Shown here piece after piece: positions 8,948-17,777 of a stretch of DNA of 30,641 nt. This stretch comes from Peronospora farinosa (taxonomy: Eukaryota > Oomycota > Peronosporomycetes > Peronosporales > Peronosporaceae), in assembly GCA_947646735.1 (NCBI GenBank), contig CANTFK010000617.1, positions 1 through 30,641 of the forward strand, written 5' to 3'. Position 1 is the stretch's first letter. Each line of letters begins with the position of its first letter. The notes under the pieces were generated by a model. It made no database searches, was not told the origin of the DNA, and saw only the letters and a program-made list of their open reading frames with translations. The translations under genes and the position numbers were made by a program.

Positions 8948-10063
8948 ATGAAGGTCTCTACGTCCTTCTCTTTTTTCTCGGCAGCGGCTATTGTAGCTGC
9001 TGTCAATGCCAAAAGCTTTAGCAAAGTGGAACAAGCCATTTTGATTGATCGTCACAATTTTTTTCGTAGTACAGCCTTACCATCGGCAGCCGCCAACATG
9101 TGCCGCATCAATTGGGATGACGACTTGGCAACGAAAGCTTCTTCCACAGCGTCCAAGTGTTCGGCTACTACAGAAAAAGGTATAAATGTTCATCAGTCAT
9201 CGTCCACCAACTCTCCGTCAATTATTGATGAAGCAATTCAGGAGTGGGTGGTTGAAACTGCAATGGCAACGATTAAGAAGATGTCACAACCAGGTTCCAC
9301 GGGTCATCATGTCGGTGTAGGGATTTACAACTCGTACTCTCAAGTAGTTTGGGCATCAACGACCAGTGTCGGTTGTGCAACGGCGAGTTGTTCAGGTGGA
9401 GATATGGTCGTGTGTGTCTACTCGCCACCAGGAAATGATGGAAAGTCTGCATGGTACAAGCATGGAGTTCAAGGGTCCGAATGCCCCGATGGAATGGAAG
9501 CAGAACATGGACTGTGCATTACAAAAGGGGATGAAGCCAACAATCAGATTGCATCGATTCCGGAAGGACAGTGGACATATCAAGTATACCCGGCTTTTGT
9601 GGCGCAGATGCATACACTGCTTATAACTTCTGCTCGAGAGCTGGCCAATAAACCGATAAGTGAATCAACCGGTACGGACGTGGCGTCCCCATCAGCGACC
9701 TCAGAAGAACAGACCTTATCGCCAAAGTTCTCGTCCGAGTCATTTCCAGACAAAAGCAACTATTCTCCAGGAGAAGTGGAACTAAAAACTAGGACTCATT
9801 CTACGAATAAACTACACAAGGTGGTAACCAAGTCGGAAGAAACGGCGCTCGCTGAAACAGAAGATAATGAGCTCGCCGAAACCGAAGAAACTGCGCTCGC
9901 CAAAATGAAAAATGCCAATGAACAGGTTTCGGAACCGTCCGAATCATTGGTCATTGGAAGTATTGTTAGCATGTACGTTTTGATGGTGGCTACGGCGATT
10001 GGTATGATGATGTTTGTGCGTTCGAAAGGACGCCAGCAACATGACAGTGCTACAACGTGTTAA
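8948..10063 (+). CDS. CAP-domain (SCP/PR-1-like) membrane-anchored protein 3, intact
   Basis: The only CAP gene here with an unbroken frame, 371 residues. The ATG at 8948 starts MKVSTSFSFF..AAVNA, a signal peptide (1-21) sharing MKVSTS with gene 1. The CAP domain spans about residues 25-190: DRHNFFR with His36, W100 in DEAIQEW, YSQVVWASTTSVGCATASC (129-148) and VCVYSPPGN (155-163). A later cysteine pair is C179 and C190. The usual GH(Y/F)TQ histidine is Ser here. A stalk of about 100 residues contains short Glu/Thr/Ala repeats (ETALAETEDNELAETEE). A membrane span covers about 333-357, with a short basic tail ending TTC and lacking the DGG motif of the other two. Likely a type I cell-surface protein with the CAP domain outside; ligand unknown. 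Confidence 0.88.
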   Translation: MKVSTSFSFFSAAAIVAAVNAKSFSKVEQAILIDRHNFFRSTALPSAAANMCRINWDDDLATKASSTASKCSATTEKGINVHQSSSTNSPSIIDEAIQEWVVETAMATIKKMSQPGSTGHHVGVGIYNSYSQVVWASTTSVGCATASCSGGDMVVCVYSPPGNDGKSAWYKHGVQGSECPDGMEAEHGLCITKGDEANNQIASIPEGQWTYQVYPAFVAQMHTLLITSARELANKPISESTGTDVASPSATSEEQTLSPKFSSESFPDKSNYSPGEVELKTRTHSTNKLHKVVTKSEETALAETEDNELAETEETALAKMKNANEQVSEPSESLVIGSIVSMYVLMVATAIGMMMFVRSKGRQQHDSATTC

Positions 10064-10121
10064 AAAAATCATTCTTGCTAAATGACAGCGACTCTATTTT
10101 TTTAATCACTACTTAGATTTT

Positions 10122-10168
10122 ATTTAGTATACTGTAGTACATGCAGTCTATCGATTTAGTATACTAAA
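10122..10168. repeat. paired TTTAGTATACT elements, one a perfect palindrome
   Basis: ATTTAGTATACT occurs at 10122-10133 and again at 10154-10165. The second extends to the 14-bp palindrome TTTAGTATACTAAA (10155-10168). It lies in the 214-bp gap between CAP gene 3 and the TPR gene. It may act in RNA 3' end formation or be chance AT-rich palindromy. Confidence 0.4.
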
Positions 10169-10277
10169 ATTAAAGTGTATGGTGAATTAAAATAGGTCAT
10201 GGTTTTAACGCTATGAAACAAATAATAATAACATTTTCAAACTAATTTGTAGTAAAAAATAGTTATTTAGTCCTACG

Positions 10278-11397
10278 ATGTCTACACCTGCTTTATCTCG
10301 TATGCTAGATCAACTAATTGTGGATAAAGAACATCACGCGGTAGAAGACAAGCAAAATGTAGTACAGACAGAGGAGCATCTTGCTCAAAATAAGTCAAAA
10401 TTGGTATTAGTAAAAGATCAAAAGTTGGACCAAAATAGCTACGACTGGACTAAAACGTATGAAAAATGGGACGGATGGGAAGATCCCGAAGAACTTGCAA
10501 GACAGGAACAAGACGCTCGTGATCGCAGTGAACATGCAACTAAAGCTCAAATGGGCTGTAACCATGACCATTCGGCTGTAAGATAATGTGATATTGTAAT
10601 ATTGCAATATTGCAATACTACAATCGGATAAAATGTAGGATTATTATGATTTTTCGTCTAATTTTTATGATAATGTGCATTTGTAGGAACAAAAACTTAT
10701 GGACATGACAACACAAGCAAAATTAACACTTTGTAACGAGTTTCGAGTATTGGGGAACCTCTTTTTCAAGCACGGTCAATACCAGAGAGCTGCATATCAT
10801 TATCATAAAGCACTCGTGTACTTTGAGTACGTGTTTGCAGATACAGATGAAGAAGAAGCACAAGCGGATAATTTGAAGCTTAAATTGCTGCTCAATTTTG
10901 CAGCTTGTAGACTCAAGACCATGCATCTTGATGATGCTGTGCATCACGCGAATCAAGCACTTGAAATTGATCAGGAGAATATAAAGGCACTTTATCGTCG
11001 TGCACAAGCTTATAGGTTCAAGGACGAGTTTCATCTGGCACAAGAAGACATCGCGCGTGCAATACAATTGTCAAAAGCAGAGAATATGCTGCTAGATTCA
11101 GTTTTGATGCAAGAGAAGAAATTGCTGCAGGCGAAAATGCTCGCATACAAGTTGCGGACAAAACAGGTATCGAGTGCGATGTTTGGTGACAAGATGAAGG
11201 TGTCAGAAGGCGTTACGGATGGAGATGTTCCGGGGTTTCGTGATCCTCATGGCAGTGCAATGACCCTCAATTTGTCAAAGATTTCTGACCTGGCTGCAAC
11301 GTCGTCACGTGATGACTTTCAATGTTTTAGCACGTGGAAACCTTCTACTCGAGGACTCAACGAACTGCAAACACTGATTGCGAGGCTGGACAGCTAG
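10278..11397 (+). CDS. TPR protein with carboxylate clamp, co-chaperone-like
   Basis: Two exons, 10278-10577 and 10687-11397, joined in phase 0 across an intron at 10578-10686 (GTAAGA..TTGTAG, 109 bp); 336 residues. The N-terminal 100 residues are charged and end in a Trp/Glu motif (YDWTKTYEKWDGWEDPEEL) followed by a His/Asp-rich segment. The second exon holds three TPR-type helix pairs: RVLGNLFFKHGQYQRAA, LLNFAACRLKTMHLDDA and KALYRRAQAYRFKDEF. The residues that bind a C-terminal EEVD in Hsp70/Hsp90 co-chaperones appear as R (usual K), N, N, K, R, so a chaperone-docking role is likely. The order resembles the TPR part of immunophilins, but no FKBP domain is present. The C-terminal 70 residues are unassigned. 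It converges with the Nopp140-like gene, 124 bp away. The intron contains a short ATTGCAAT microrepeat. Confidence 0.82.
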
Positions 11398-11521
11398 TTA
11401 CTCGTACTACAGACATGAAAGGTAAACAAGTAAGGTATATTCTATACGTTTTACAATCGCAACTTATAGTTGGAAGCAGCTCCTCTATCTCTGCATTCAC
11501 TAATTGGGCTGATCAATCTAG

Positions 11522-12540
11522 TTACTCTTCAAACTTGAACGAGTTCGAAGCCATGCTGATGGCACCGCACATGTACGTCGAGCGTTTGAGTTTGTTTTTG
11601 CCCTTCGTAAAATCCTTACCACGCGTTTTCAAGAGCTTATTATTGGCCTTGACACCGACGCCGTCAATACCAAAAGTGCCTTCGTAGCTGTTGTCACGCA
11701 GCGTGTCGTCCACAATCTTCTGTGACCAAAACTCGCCATCCACACGCTGGAACGGTGTGCCCGCCGACTTTGTTTTCGTAACCACCTTTTCAACTTTCTT
11801 GGGCTGCCACTCTAGTGCGGCCTTTGCGGCCTCTTTACGACGTACCGCCTCCTTCATCTGAGCCTCCTCATGATCCGAAGTGTCCGAATCCGAATCGGAA
11901 TCCGAAGAGTCTGAGGAACTATCATCCGACGATGAGCTGTCACTGCTGTCAGAGCTAGAGTCTGCTTCACACTTGGCTTTCTTGGATGTCTTTTCAGCAG
12001 CAAAAGTCTTAGCCTTACGCTTATTAGACTTCAGCTTCTCGTCATCCGAGAGGTCCTTTACGGCAGTCTTGGTCTTCTTTTTATTAACATGTCCAGACTT
12101 CTTGGTAGATTTCTCAATCTCCTCATCCGAGGAACTATCAGATGAATCATCTGAGCTACTAGATTCTTCCTTCTTACCAACAGCATTCTTGTCAATAACT
12201 TTGTTCTTCTCTTCTTCTGATTCTTCGTCTGAATCCGAGCTCGAAGATTCTTCCTTTTGAACAATCACAGTTTTTGTTGTATTCTTCTTGGACTTTTTCT
12301 TCTCTTTCTCATTAGTACTGGACGACACAATCTTCTCCTCTTCTCCTTCTTCTCCTTCTCCTTGGTCGTATTTATATAGTGCATCAAATAGAATTCATAC
12401 ACGTCCAGTAAATCATGTTCACTTTGAAAAGCTTTACTCTGTAATTTCGCTTCCTTGGTCAATACTGATGCTGTTTTCTTCAAACCAGCACCAATCAACA
12501 ATGTGTGTATTAATGGTAACACATCACTTGCTACGACCAT
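11522..12540 (-). CDS. Nopp140/SRP40-like nucleolar phosphoprotein, one frame break
   Basis: Nopp140 (NOLC1; yeast SRP40) is a nucleolar chaperone for box C/D and H/ACA snoRNPs, heavily phosphorylated on serine. The ATG at 12540 begins MVVASDVLPLIHTLL, a LisH-like N-terminus as in family members. The middle alternates Lys-rich linkers with three acidic serine blocks (SSSDSDEESEEE-type). The end has the SRP40 C-terminal domain, with TPFQRVDGEFW, FGIDGVGVKAN and GKDFTKGKNKLKR. The LisH part and the rest are in different frames. One missing base in the A3 run at 12386-12388 (plus strand) would unite them, giving about 339 residues with a smooth Glu-rich transition. I found no convincing splice sites there. 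It is divergent from the AP-3 beta gene with 278 bp between starts. Confidence 0.83.
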
Positions 12541-12764
12541 GTTTATATCCACAGAGTCGACGCGGAGCAGCAATGAAGAAGTGATACAGTCACTAGATAA
12601 TCAATCAAATTGACTGGACAGAGTTCAGCCGCATGCACCACCAAACAACAGGATAAAAATTTAGTGGCAAAAGCCAATCGTCCGATCCTACTAAATAGAA
12701 TACCCAGCTTTCCATCGAAATCAACAATATACAGCCACCTTTTGTCACAACGCCATCCCGTCCT

Positions 12765-12780
12765 CTCATTTTTCGTAATT
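12765..12780 (+). promoter_or_regulatory. Inr/FPR-like transcription start for the AP-3 beta gene
   Basis: CTCATTTTTCGTAATT matches the oomycete initiator plus flanking element well. It lies about 50 bp before the ATG at 12819, inside the 278-bp divergent promoter shared with the Nopp140-like gene. Confidence 0.55.
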
Positions 12781-12818
12781 TTGTGTGTGTTTACATAACT
12801 CCAAAACTCATCCCAAAA

Positions 12819-15800
12819 ATGGCCATGACCATGGGAATCAAGAGCATGACGGGCGATGCTCATTTCTTCGATGAGACTCTAAGTGGGGATCGAATTCGTA
12901 AATTATTGGATAATAAACTCGGTGTTGCAGGTCATGGGGAAAAATTAGAAGCCATGAAAGCCTTACTTGCAAGTATTTCTAAAGGAGAAGACGTGTCAAT
13001 GTTTTTTGCCGATGTGGTTAAAAATGTCATTGTTGCAAGCGTGGAAGTTAAGAAATTAGTGTATATGTACTTGGTTCATTATGCAGATGCAAATGCCCAG
13101 TGTCGAGAACTTGCGCTCTTGAGTATCAATAGTTTTCAAAAGGATTTGGCCGATCCAAATCAATTGATACGAGCTTTAGCTCTTCGTGTTATGACAAATA
13201 TTCGAGTTTGTGATATTTTACAACTTCAAATTTTAGCAATTCGCAAATGTGCGGCGGATGAATCCGCTTATGTACGAAAATGTGCAACTAATGCAATTAG
13301 TAAAGTATTTGGTCTCGATCCGGATCAGAAACACGTGCTGGCGGATATTATTGGAACTTTATTGAATGATTCGAGTACGATGGTCTTGGGAAGTGCGGTA
13401 CAAGCTCTTAGTGAAGTGTGTCCTGATCGATTGGATTTATTACATCGACCATTTCGAAAATTATGTCATTTGTTGGCAGATATTGATGAATGGGGACAAA
13501 CAGTGACGTTGAATATCTTGATACGGTACTGTCGAGAACAATTTCAGATGGTTGAAAGAGCTACAAATGAGATAGATGGAGGTTGGAAGAAAAAAAGGAC
13601 AAAACGAGACTTTTATTCTGATGAAGATGAAGAACAAGATGATGATCGAAAACATGAAGTGGATGAAATTAACAAGTTTACGAACAAGAATCATGGACAT
13701 AGTAGTATGAAGCAGTCACCATTTTTACTTGGAGGAAAGAGTGTGAGAGGAGAAATGCTTCCGTCAATTGGCTCCGTGTTCCGTGGTGATGTACTTGCAA
13801 GTGGAATTGAAGGTGGAGACGAGCTGGATGAAGACCATCGACTGTTACTACGCTCGTCGATTCCGCTTCTTAAGTCGAGAAATAGTGCTGTGGTGCTTGC
13901 AGTAGCTACGCTGCATTACTACTGTGGCACGCATAGCATGGCGACGTCTACGCTCATTGGCAAGTCGCTGGTACGTATCATGCGCAACCAGCGTGAGATC
14001 CAGTACGTTGTGTTATCGGTCATTTCGTCAATGGCAACATCCCGTCCAGACATGTTTCGCCCGTTCTTGCAGGAGTTTTTTGTACGTGCGACGGACCCGG
14101 CTTATGCCAGGAAACTCAAGCTCGAGATTCTGACCTCTCTGGTTACGGACGACAACGTGAGCATTATCCTGCGAGAGTTTCAGGCGTATGTCCGCCATGT
14201 AGACAAGTCCTTTGTGACCATGACAGTCCGCGCTCTTGGACGCGTGGCGGATGCCATGGCGGTGGTTGCGGAGCGCTGTTTAAACGGACTGATGCGCCTT
14301 GTTCGCTCTTCAAACGAGCAAGTTGTTGCTGAAAGCGTGGTGGTGATTCGCCAGTTGCTTCAGCAGCAGGCAATCAAGAAGGACCGCCTTCTTGTCGTGC
14401 GCTCTCTGGCTGCTATGATGGTGAGTGGTCGTGTGACTAGTCCATTAGCTCGTGCTTCGATTGTTTGGATGCTTGGCGAGTTCAATGACGATGAAAATGG
14501 AACTACGTGCGCGGCTGAATCGCTACGTTTGCTAGTGAAAGACTTTTCTGATGAATCGACTGAGGTGCGTCTCCAGCTTTTGAATCTTGCAGTAAAGCTT
14601 GGACTTCGCGAACCCCACAAGCGTACCATTCAGCTTCTGCTCCAGTATGTGATTGAGTTGTGCAAGTTCGACATGGACTACGATGTGCGTGACCGTGCCC
14701 GTTTGATACGTGCTGCGTTGTCTGGAGATGCAAGTATTGTAAACCCACACAAGTTGTTTGCGAGCAAGAAGCCAGCACCATTGATTGGGTACGATGATGA
14801 AGCCAAGACACGCTTTACGCTAGGTTCACTATCGAATGTTGTGCGCCACAGTGTTCCTGGATATCTTTTTTTGCCGAAGTGGCGTTCGACCAGGCCGGAC
14901 CGATCGCTGCGTGATGAATCCTCTATTGTTGATACCAACCGGGGTGATCTGTCCCGTCCTAGTGTTAAGGCTACGAAAAAGAAAGAAAGCAAAGGTGACG
15001 CAAAGGCATTCTACAGTGACGATAATTCATCTGATGATTCTTGGTCAGAGTCAGAACCGGCGTCGGGGTCAGGGTCGGATTCGTACTCTGGCAGTGGCTC
15101 GGACAACGACTCCGAAAACAGCAGCAGCGAAGGTAGTCGATCTCGTTCCGAGTCAGCATCTTCTAGCTCAGGTTCAGAAAGTGAAGCCTCCTCAGAAGAA
15201 AATGATGCTGACGAATCTTCGGAGGAGGAAGATCGCACGCGCCGTCAGCAAAAAGGTGGAAAGGTAAAGTCGCCACAGAAGCGTTCACAGGCTAAGAAGT
15301 CAAAGCCAGCAAAAGCTTTTGATTCGGTCGATTTTTTGGGGTCACCATCGGGGATGACTCCGACAAGCCAGGCGTTTGCGCCGACGACTTCTTCGACAGG
15401 CCTCCATTCGAACCTCTTAGGTGATTTGATGAGCCTAAGTGTCTCCTCATCGACGTCACCGCCTCCACGTCGTGAACTATTGTCCTCGCTTGCTGGTAAT
15501 GGGTTGGACGTTCACTATGCGTTTCTGCGCCAACCGTCGACGCACTCTCCTGGTATGAATGTCATCCAGCTGTGGCTAGCAAACAATTCAAGCGAGCCCA
15601 TTTCGTGCGTTCAAGTCGTTGGCAAAAACCCTCAGCAAGTTGTTCCGTTCCCTGCTCTACCTGTGTTGTTTCCTGGTGGATCGACATCGATGGTCCAGTT
15701 GCATGTGGATTTCACGGGTCGTCTCGACAATGTACCTCTTAAGATTCTCACAAGTGCAGACACGTACGATGTGGATCTCTCACCTGTGGTGGGAGAGCTT

Positions 15801-16169
15801 TTCGTTCCACAACAGATGAGTTTGGATGATTTCGAACGTCGTATCTCAATGACGGATTCGACATCTCTACACACGAGGGAATTGACCGTGTCAACCCCAG
15901 TAACGCTAAATACTGTGGTGCAGGCCGTTTTAACCGATTGCAATGTTGCACAACTCTATGAAATCGATAACATGGATGGTGTCATTGGCAAGTGCAAGTT
16001 TGCTGGACGTTTTCGCAGTGGAGTTGCTAGCGCTGAAAATGTTTTGATTGGACTGGAAATTCAGCTTCAAAGTGGCAAGGGACAAATTCTAGTCGTTATG
16101 CGTGACTCGGTGCTTTCGCAACGACTTATCTCGAGTATCAAGCGGGCGTTGTCGTTGCAAGTCGCATAA
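12819..16169 (+). CDS. AP-3 complex subunit beta
   Basis: Large subunit of the AP-3 adaptor, which sorts cargo from endosomes/Golgi to lysosome- or vacuole-like organelles. Intronless, 1116 residues from the ATG at 12819, near the usual 1,100. An earlier in-frame ATG at 12783 lies at the Inr-like site and was not chosen. Residues about 20-640 are an adaptin N-terminal solenoid (MKALLASISKGEDVSMFF, VKNVIVASVEVKKLVYMYL, CRELALLSINSFQKDL, DPNQLIRALALRVM), with the acidic insert FYSDEDEEQDDD typical of AP-3 beta near residue 270. About 726-830 is the long Ser/Asp/Glu hinge, a phosphorylation-prone stretch in the family. A short SNLLGDLMSLSV segment follows near 864, and about 890-1116 is the C-terminal ear. 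Partners (delta, mu3, sigma3) are not in this window. No frame disruption is seen over 3.3 kb. Confidence 0.93.
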   Translation: MAMTMGIKSMTGDAHFFDETLSGDRIRKLLDNKLGVAGHGEKLEAMKALLASISKGEDVSMFFADVVKNVIVASVEVKKLVYMYLVHYADANAQCRELALLSINSFQKDLADPNQLIRALALRVMTNIRVCDILQLQILAIRKCAADESAYVRKCATNAISKVFGLDPDQKHVLADIIGTLLNDSSTMVLGSAVQALSEVCPDRLDLLHRPFRKLCHLLADIDEWGQTVTLNILIRYCREQFQMVERATNEIDGGWKKKRTKRDFYSDEDEEQDDDRKHEVDEINKFTNKNHGHSSMKQSPFLLGGKSVRGEMLPSIGSVFRGDVLASGIEGGDELDEDHRLLLRSSIPLLKSRNSAVVLAVATLHYYCGTHSMATSTLIGKSLVRIMRNQREIQYVVLSVISSMATSRPDMFRPFLQEFFVRATDPAYARKLKLEILTSLVTDDNVSIILREFQAYVRHVDKSFVTMTVRALGRVADAMAVVAERCLNGLMRLVRSSNEQVVAESVVVIRQLLQQQAIKKDRLLVVRSLAAMMVSGRVTSPLARASIVWMLGEFNDDENGTTCAAESLRLLVKDFSDESTEVRLQLLNLAVKLGLREPHKRTIQLLLQYVIELCKFDMDYDVRDRARLIRAALSGDASIVNPHKLFASKKPAPLIGYDDEAKTRFTLGSLSNVVRHSVPGYLFLPKWRSTRPDRSLRDESSIVDTNRGDLSRPSVKATKKKESKGDAKAFYSDDNSSDDSWSESEPASGSGSDSYSGSGSDNDSENSSSEGSRSRSESASSSSGSESEASSEENDADESSEEEDRTRRQQKGGKVKSPQKRSQAKKSKPAKAFDSVDFLGSPSGMTPTSQAFAPTTSSTGLHSNLLGDLMSLSVSSSTSPPPRRELLSSLAGNGLDVHYAFLRQPSTHSPGMNVIQLWLANNSSEPISCVQVVGKNPQQVVPFPALPVLFPGGSTSMVQLHVDFTGRLDNVPLKILTSADTYDVDLSPVVGELFVPQQMSLDDFERRISMTDSTSLHTRELTVSTPVTLNTVVQAVLTDCNVAQLYEIDNMDGVIGKCKFAGRFRSGVASAENVLIGLEIQLQSGKGQILVVMRDSVLSQRLISSIKRALSLQVA

Positions 16170-16683
16170 ATCTCGTGCTCAACTTACAAGTTTGGAAACC
16201 GCATTGAAAGAGAGAATGAAGACATTTGACAGCAGAAAATCGTGATTGTATCAGGTAAATACGTTGCAGAGATGAAGAACGTGTAAGAATTGCATGTTTA
16301 TTTGATTTTTTTTATTTGCAAAGTGTTGTCTTAACATATGATGGGTTATCAACACTAGTATAGAAAAAGAACCATTGTCATTCTTTTATATTATGTAGTT
16401 AAGCATGCAATAAGAATTAGTTGACAACAATAAGAAAAATAGCTTACAGTTAAGACTTCTATTTAACGCATAAAAATTACTTACAATAAGGCAGGGAGGG
16501 ATCCGTAAAATATCTAGAAAGATAATTACAGAATCCAATGTCAGCTTTTTATGTAGTCCACACCATCCTATTTTTTCCCTTCCATTTCTCAAAATCTATT
16601 TCTAATTCGATCTTTATAAAGAGAACAACTTGATCTCTCTTCTCTTCTCCTCTCTCTCTTCTCTTCTTCTCTTCTCTCTCAAG
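16170..16683. other. intergenic region upstream of the BAP31-like gene
   Basis: 514 bp, AT-rich, no coding frame supported. It contains an Inr-like CCATTTCTCAAAATCT near 16582-16597, about 100 bp before the ATG, and a CT-only tract of about 50 bp ending four bases before the ATG. Confidence 0.55.
16633..16680 (+). repeat. CT-rich pyrimidine tract in the 5' leader
   Basis: An almost pure C/T run (CTCTCTTCTCTTCTCC-type) directly before the ATG at 16684, followed by AAG. It could be 5' leader sequence, or the pyrimidine tract of a 5' UTR intron whose acceptor is the CAAG just before the ATG. Confidence 0.6.
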
Positions 16684-17644
16684 ATGTTATTGAATCAATT
16701 CATGTTCTGGATGATGGTAACTGAGGCTCTTATATGTCTCATACTGAGTCTTCCCTTTGGCCAGCGATTATCCTATGCCGTTATTTCATTTCTAATGCGA
16801 TATTTTGGAAAAGATTCACCTGCAAATACCGTTGCGACTATTATTCTCGCCTTGGTCTCGATTCTCTTTATCTGTACGTACATGTGTGACATGGTTCGTG
16901 CAAAAAAAGCTCGTTAACTGTCGTACATGAAGTTAATGCCGTCCAAACTCTCTCTAACTGTATGTTTCTAATGTGCATTTCTAAATTGTCATGATTATAG
17001 CGGACGTTACGACACTTTACAAGCATCATTCTTCCGAAGAAGTACTTGGTGATGGCATGCGGATTCGACTTCTTACAGCCCAACGAGACATGTACATTAC
17101 AGGATTTTGTCTCTTTCTGTTCTTGCTGCTACGTCTTGTCTATATCACATTGGCGACAAATATTCACTTGGAAAAAAGTCTGGAAGCCATGACCAAACAA
17201 GCAGAAGGAGCAGCAGCTGGATATAAAGTCTTATTGGCTGAAAATGCTAGTTTGAAGAAACAGACGGAGAAATTTCATGAGCTTTTGGACGGTGAAGAAG
17301 GTGATGAGAAGAAGAAGAAGAAAATTGATGCGTTGGCTCGATTGGTGCAGGAAAATGCCGAGTTGGAAGAAGAGGTGAAAAATTTGGCTGAGAAATTGGA
17401 AAAAGCACACGAACAAGTTGGGGTGGTGACGAAACAAGCGGAAGGACAAAGCTCGGCGTTTATGAAACTTATGGATGAGAAGAATGAGGTGGACAAGCAA
17501 TTGGAAACGACCAAATCTCAGGAGGAAAAATTGAAGCGTCAACATGAAGAGATTACCAAGTTGACGGAAGAACGTGATTCATTGAAGGCGCAGATTCAGG
17601 ACTATGATTTCATGTTTGCTGAAGCCAAGAAGAAGGCGGAGTAA
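16684..17644 (+). CDS. BAP31-like ER membrane protein (B-cell receptor-associated protein 31 family)
   Basis: BAP31 family proteins are ER membrane export/quality-control factors with three membrane spans and a cytosolic coiled coil. Exon 1 (16684-16873) encodes two spans. My preferred intron is 16874-17000 (GTACGT..ATAG, 127 bp), phase 1, which continues as LFI-S-DVTTLYKHHSS, resembling the family's loop after span two. A second donor, GTTAAC at 16913, is also phase 1 and would add 13 residues. Exon 2 (17001-17644) has LLTAQRDMYITGFCLFLFLL, matching the conserved R-AQR-YI-GF before span three, then a long heptad-rich coiled coil. The protein ends KKAE, a canonical KKXX retrieval signal. Length about 277 residues, versus 246 in human. 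It is convergent with the coiled-coil gene, 133 bp apart. Confidence 0.85.
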
Positions 17645-17777
17645 GCTGAATTTGGCAGTCGCAGGAGTGAAGCACAAGGTAAACGGTGACGATGCAAGAA
17701 AGAAAATGATGATTGATAATCGGATGACGGGCTTCATTTGCGTGTATATCTTGTGATTTGTGGCTAGCGTCGTGTAT

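Noticed and set aside
11880..12260. Plus-strand Ser/Leu-rich open frame opposite the acidic serine blocks
   Set aside because: It is the complement of Ser/Asp/Glu codons in the Nopp140-like gene; no start-site or domain support.
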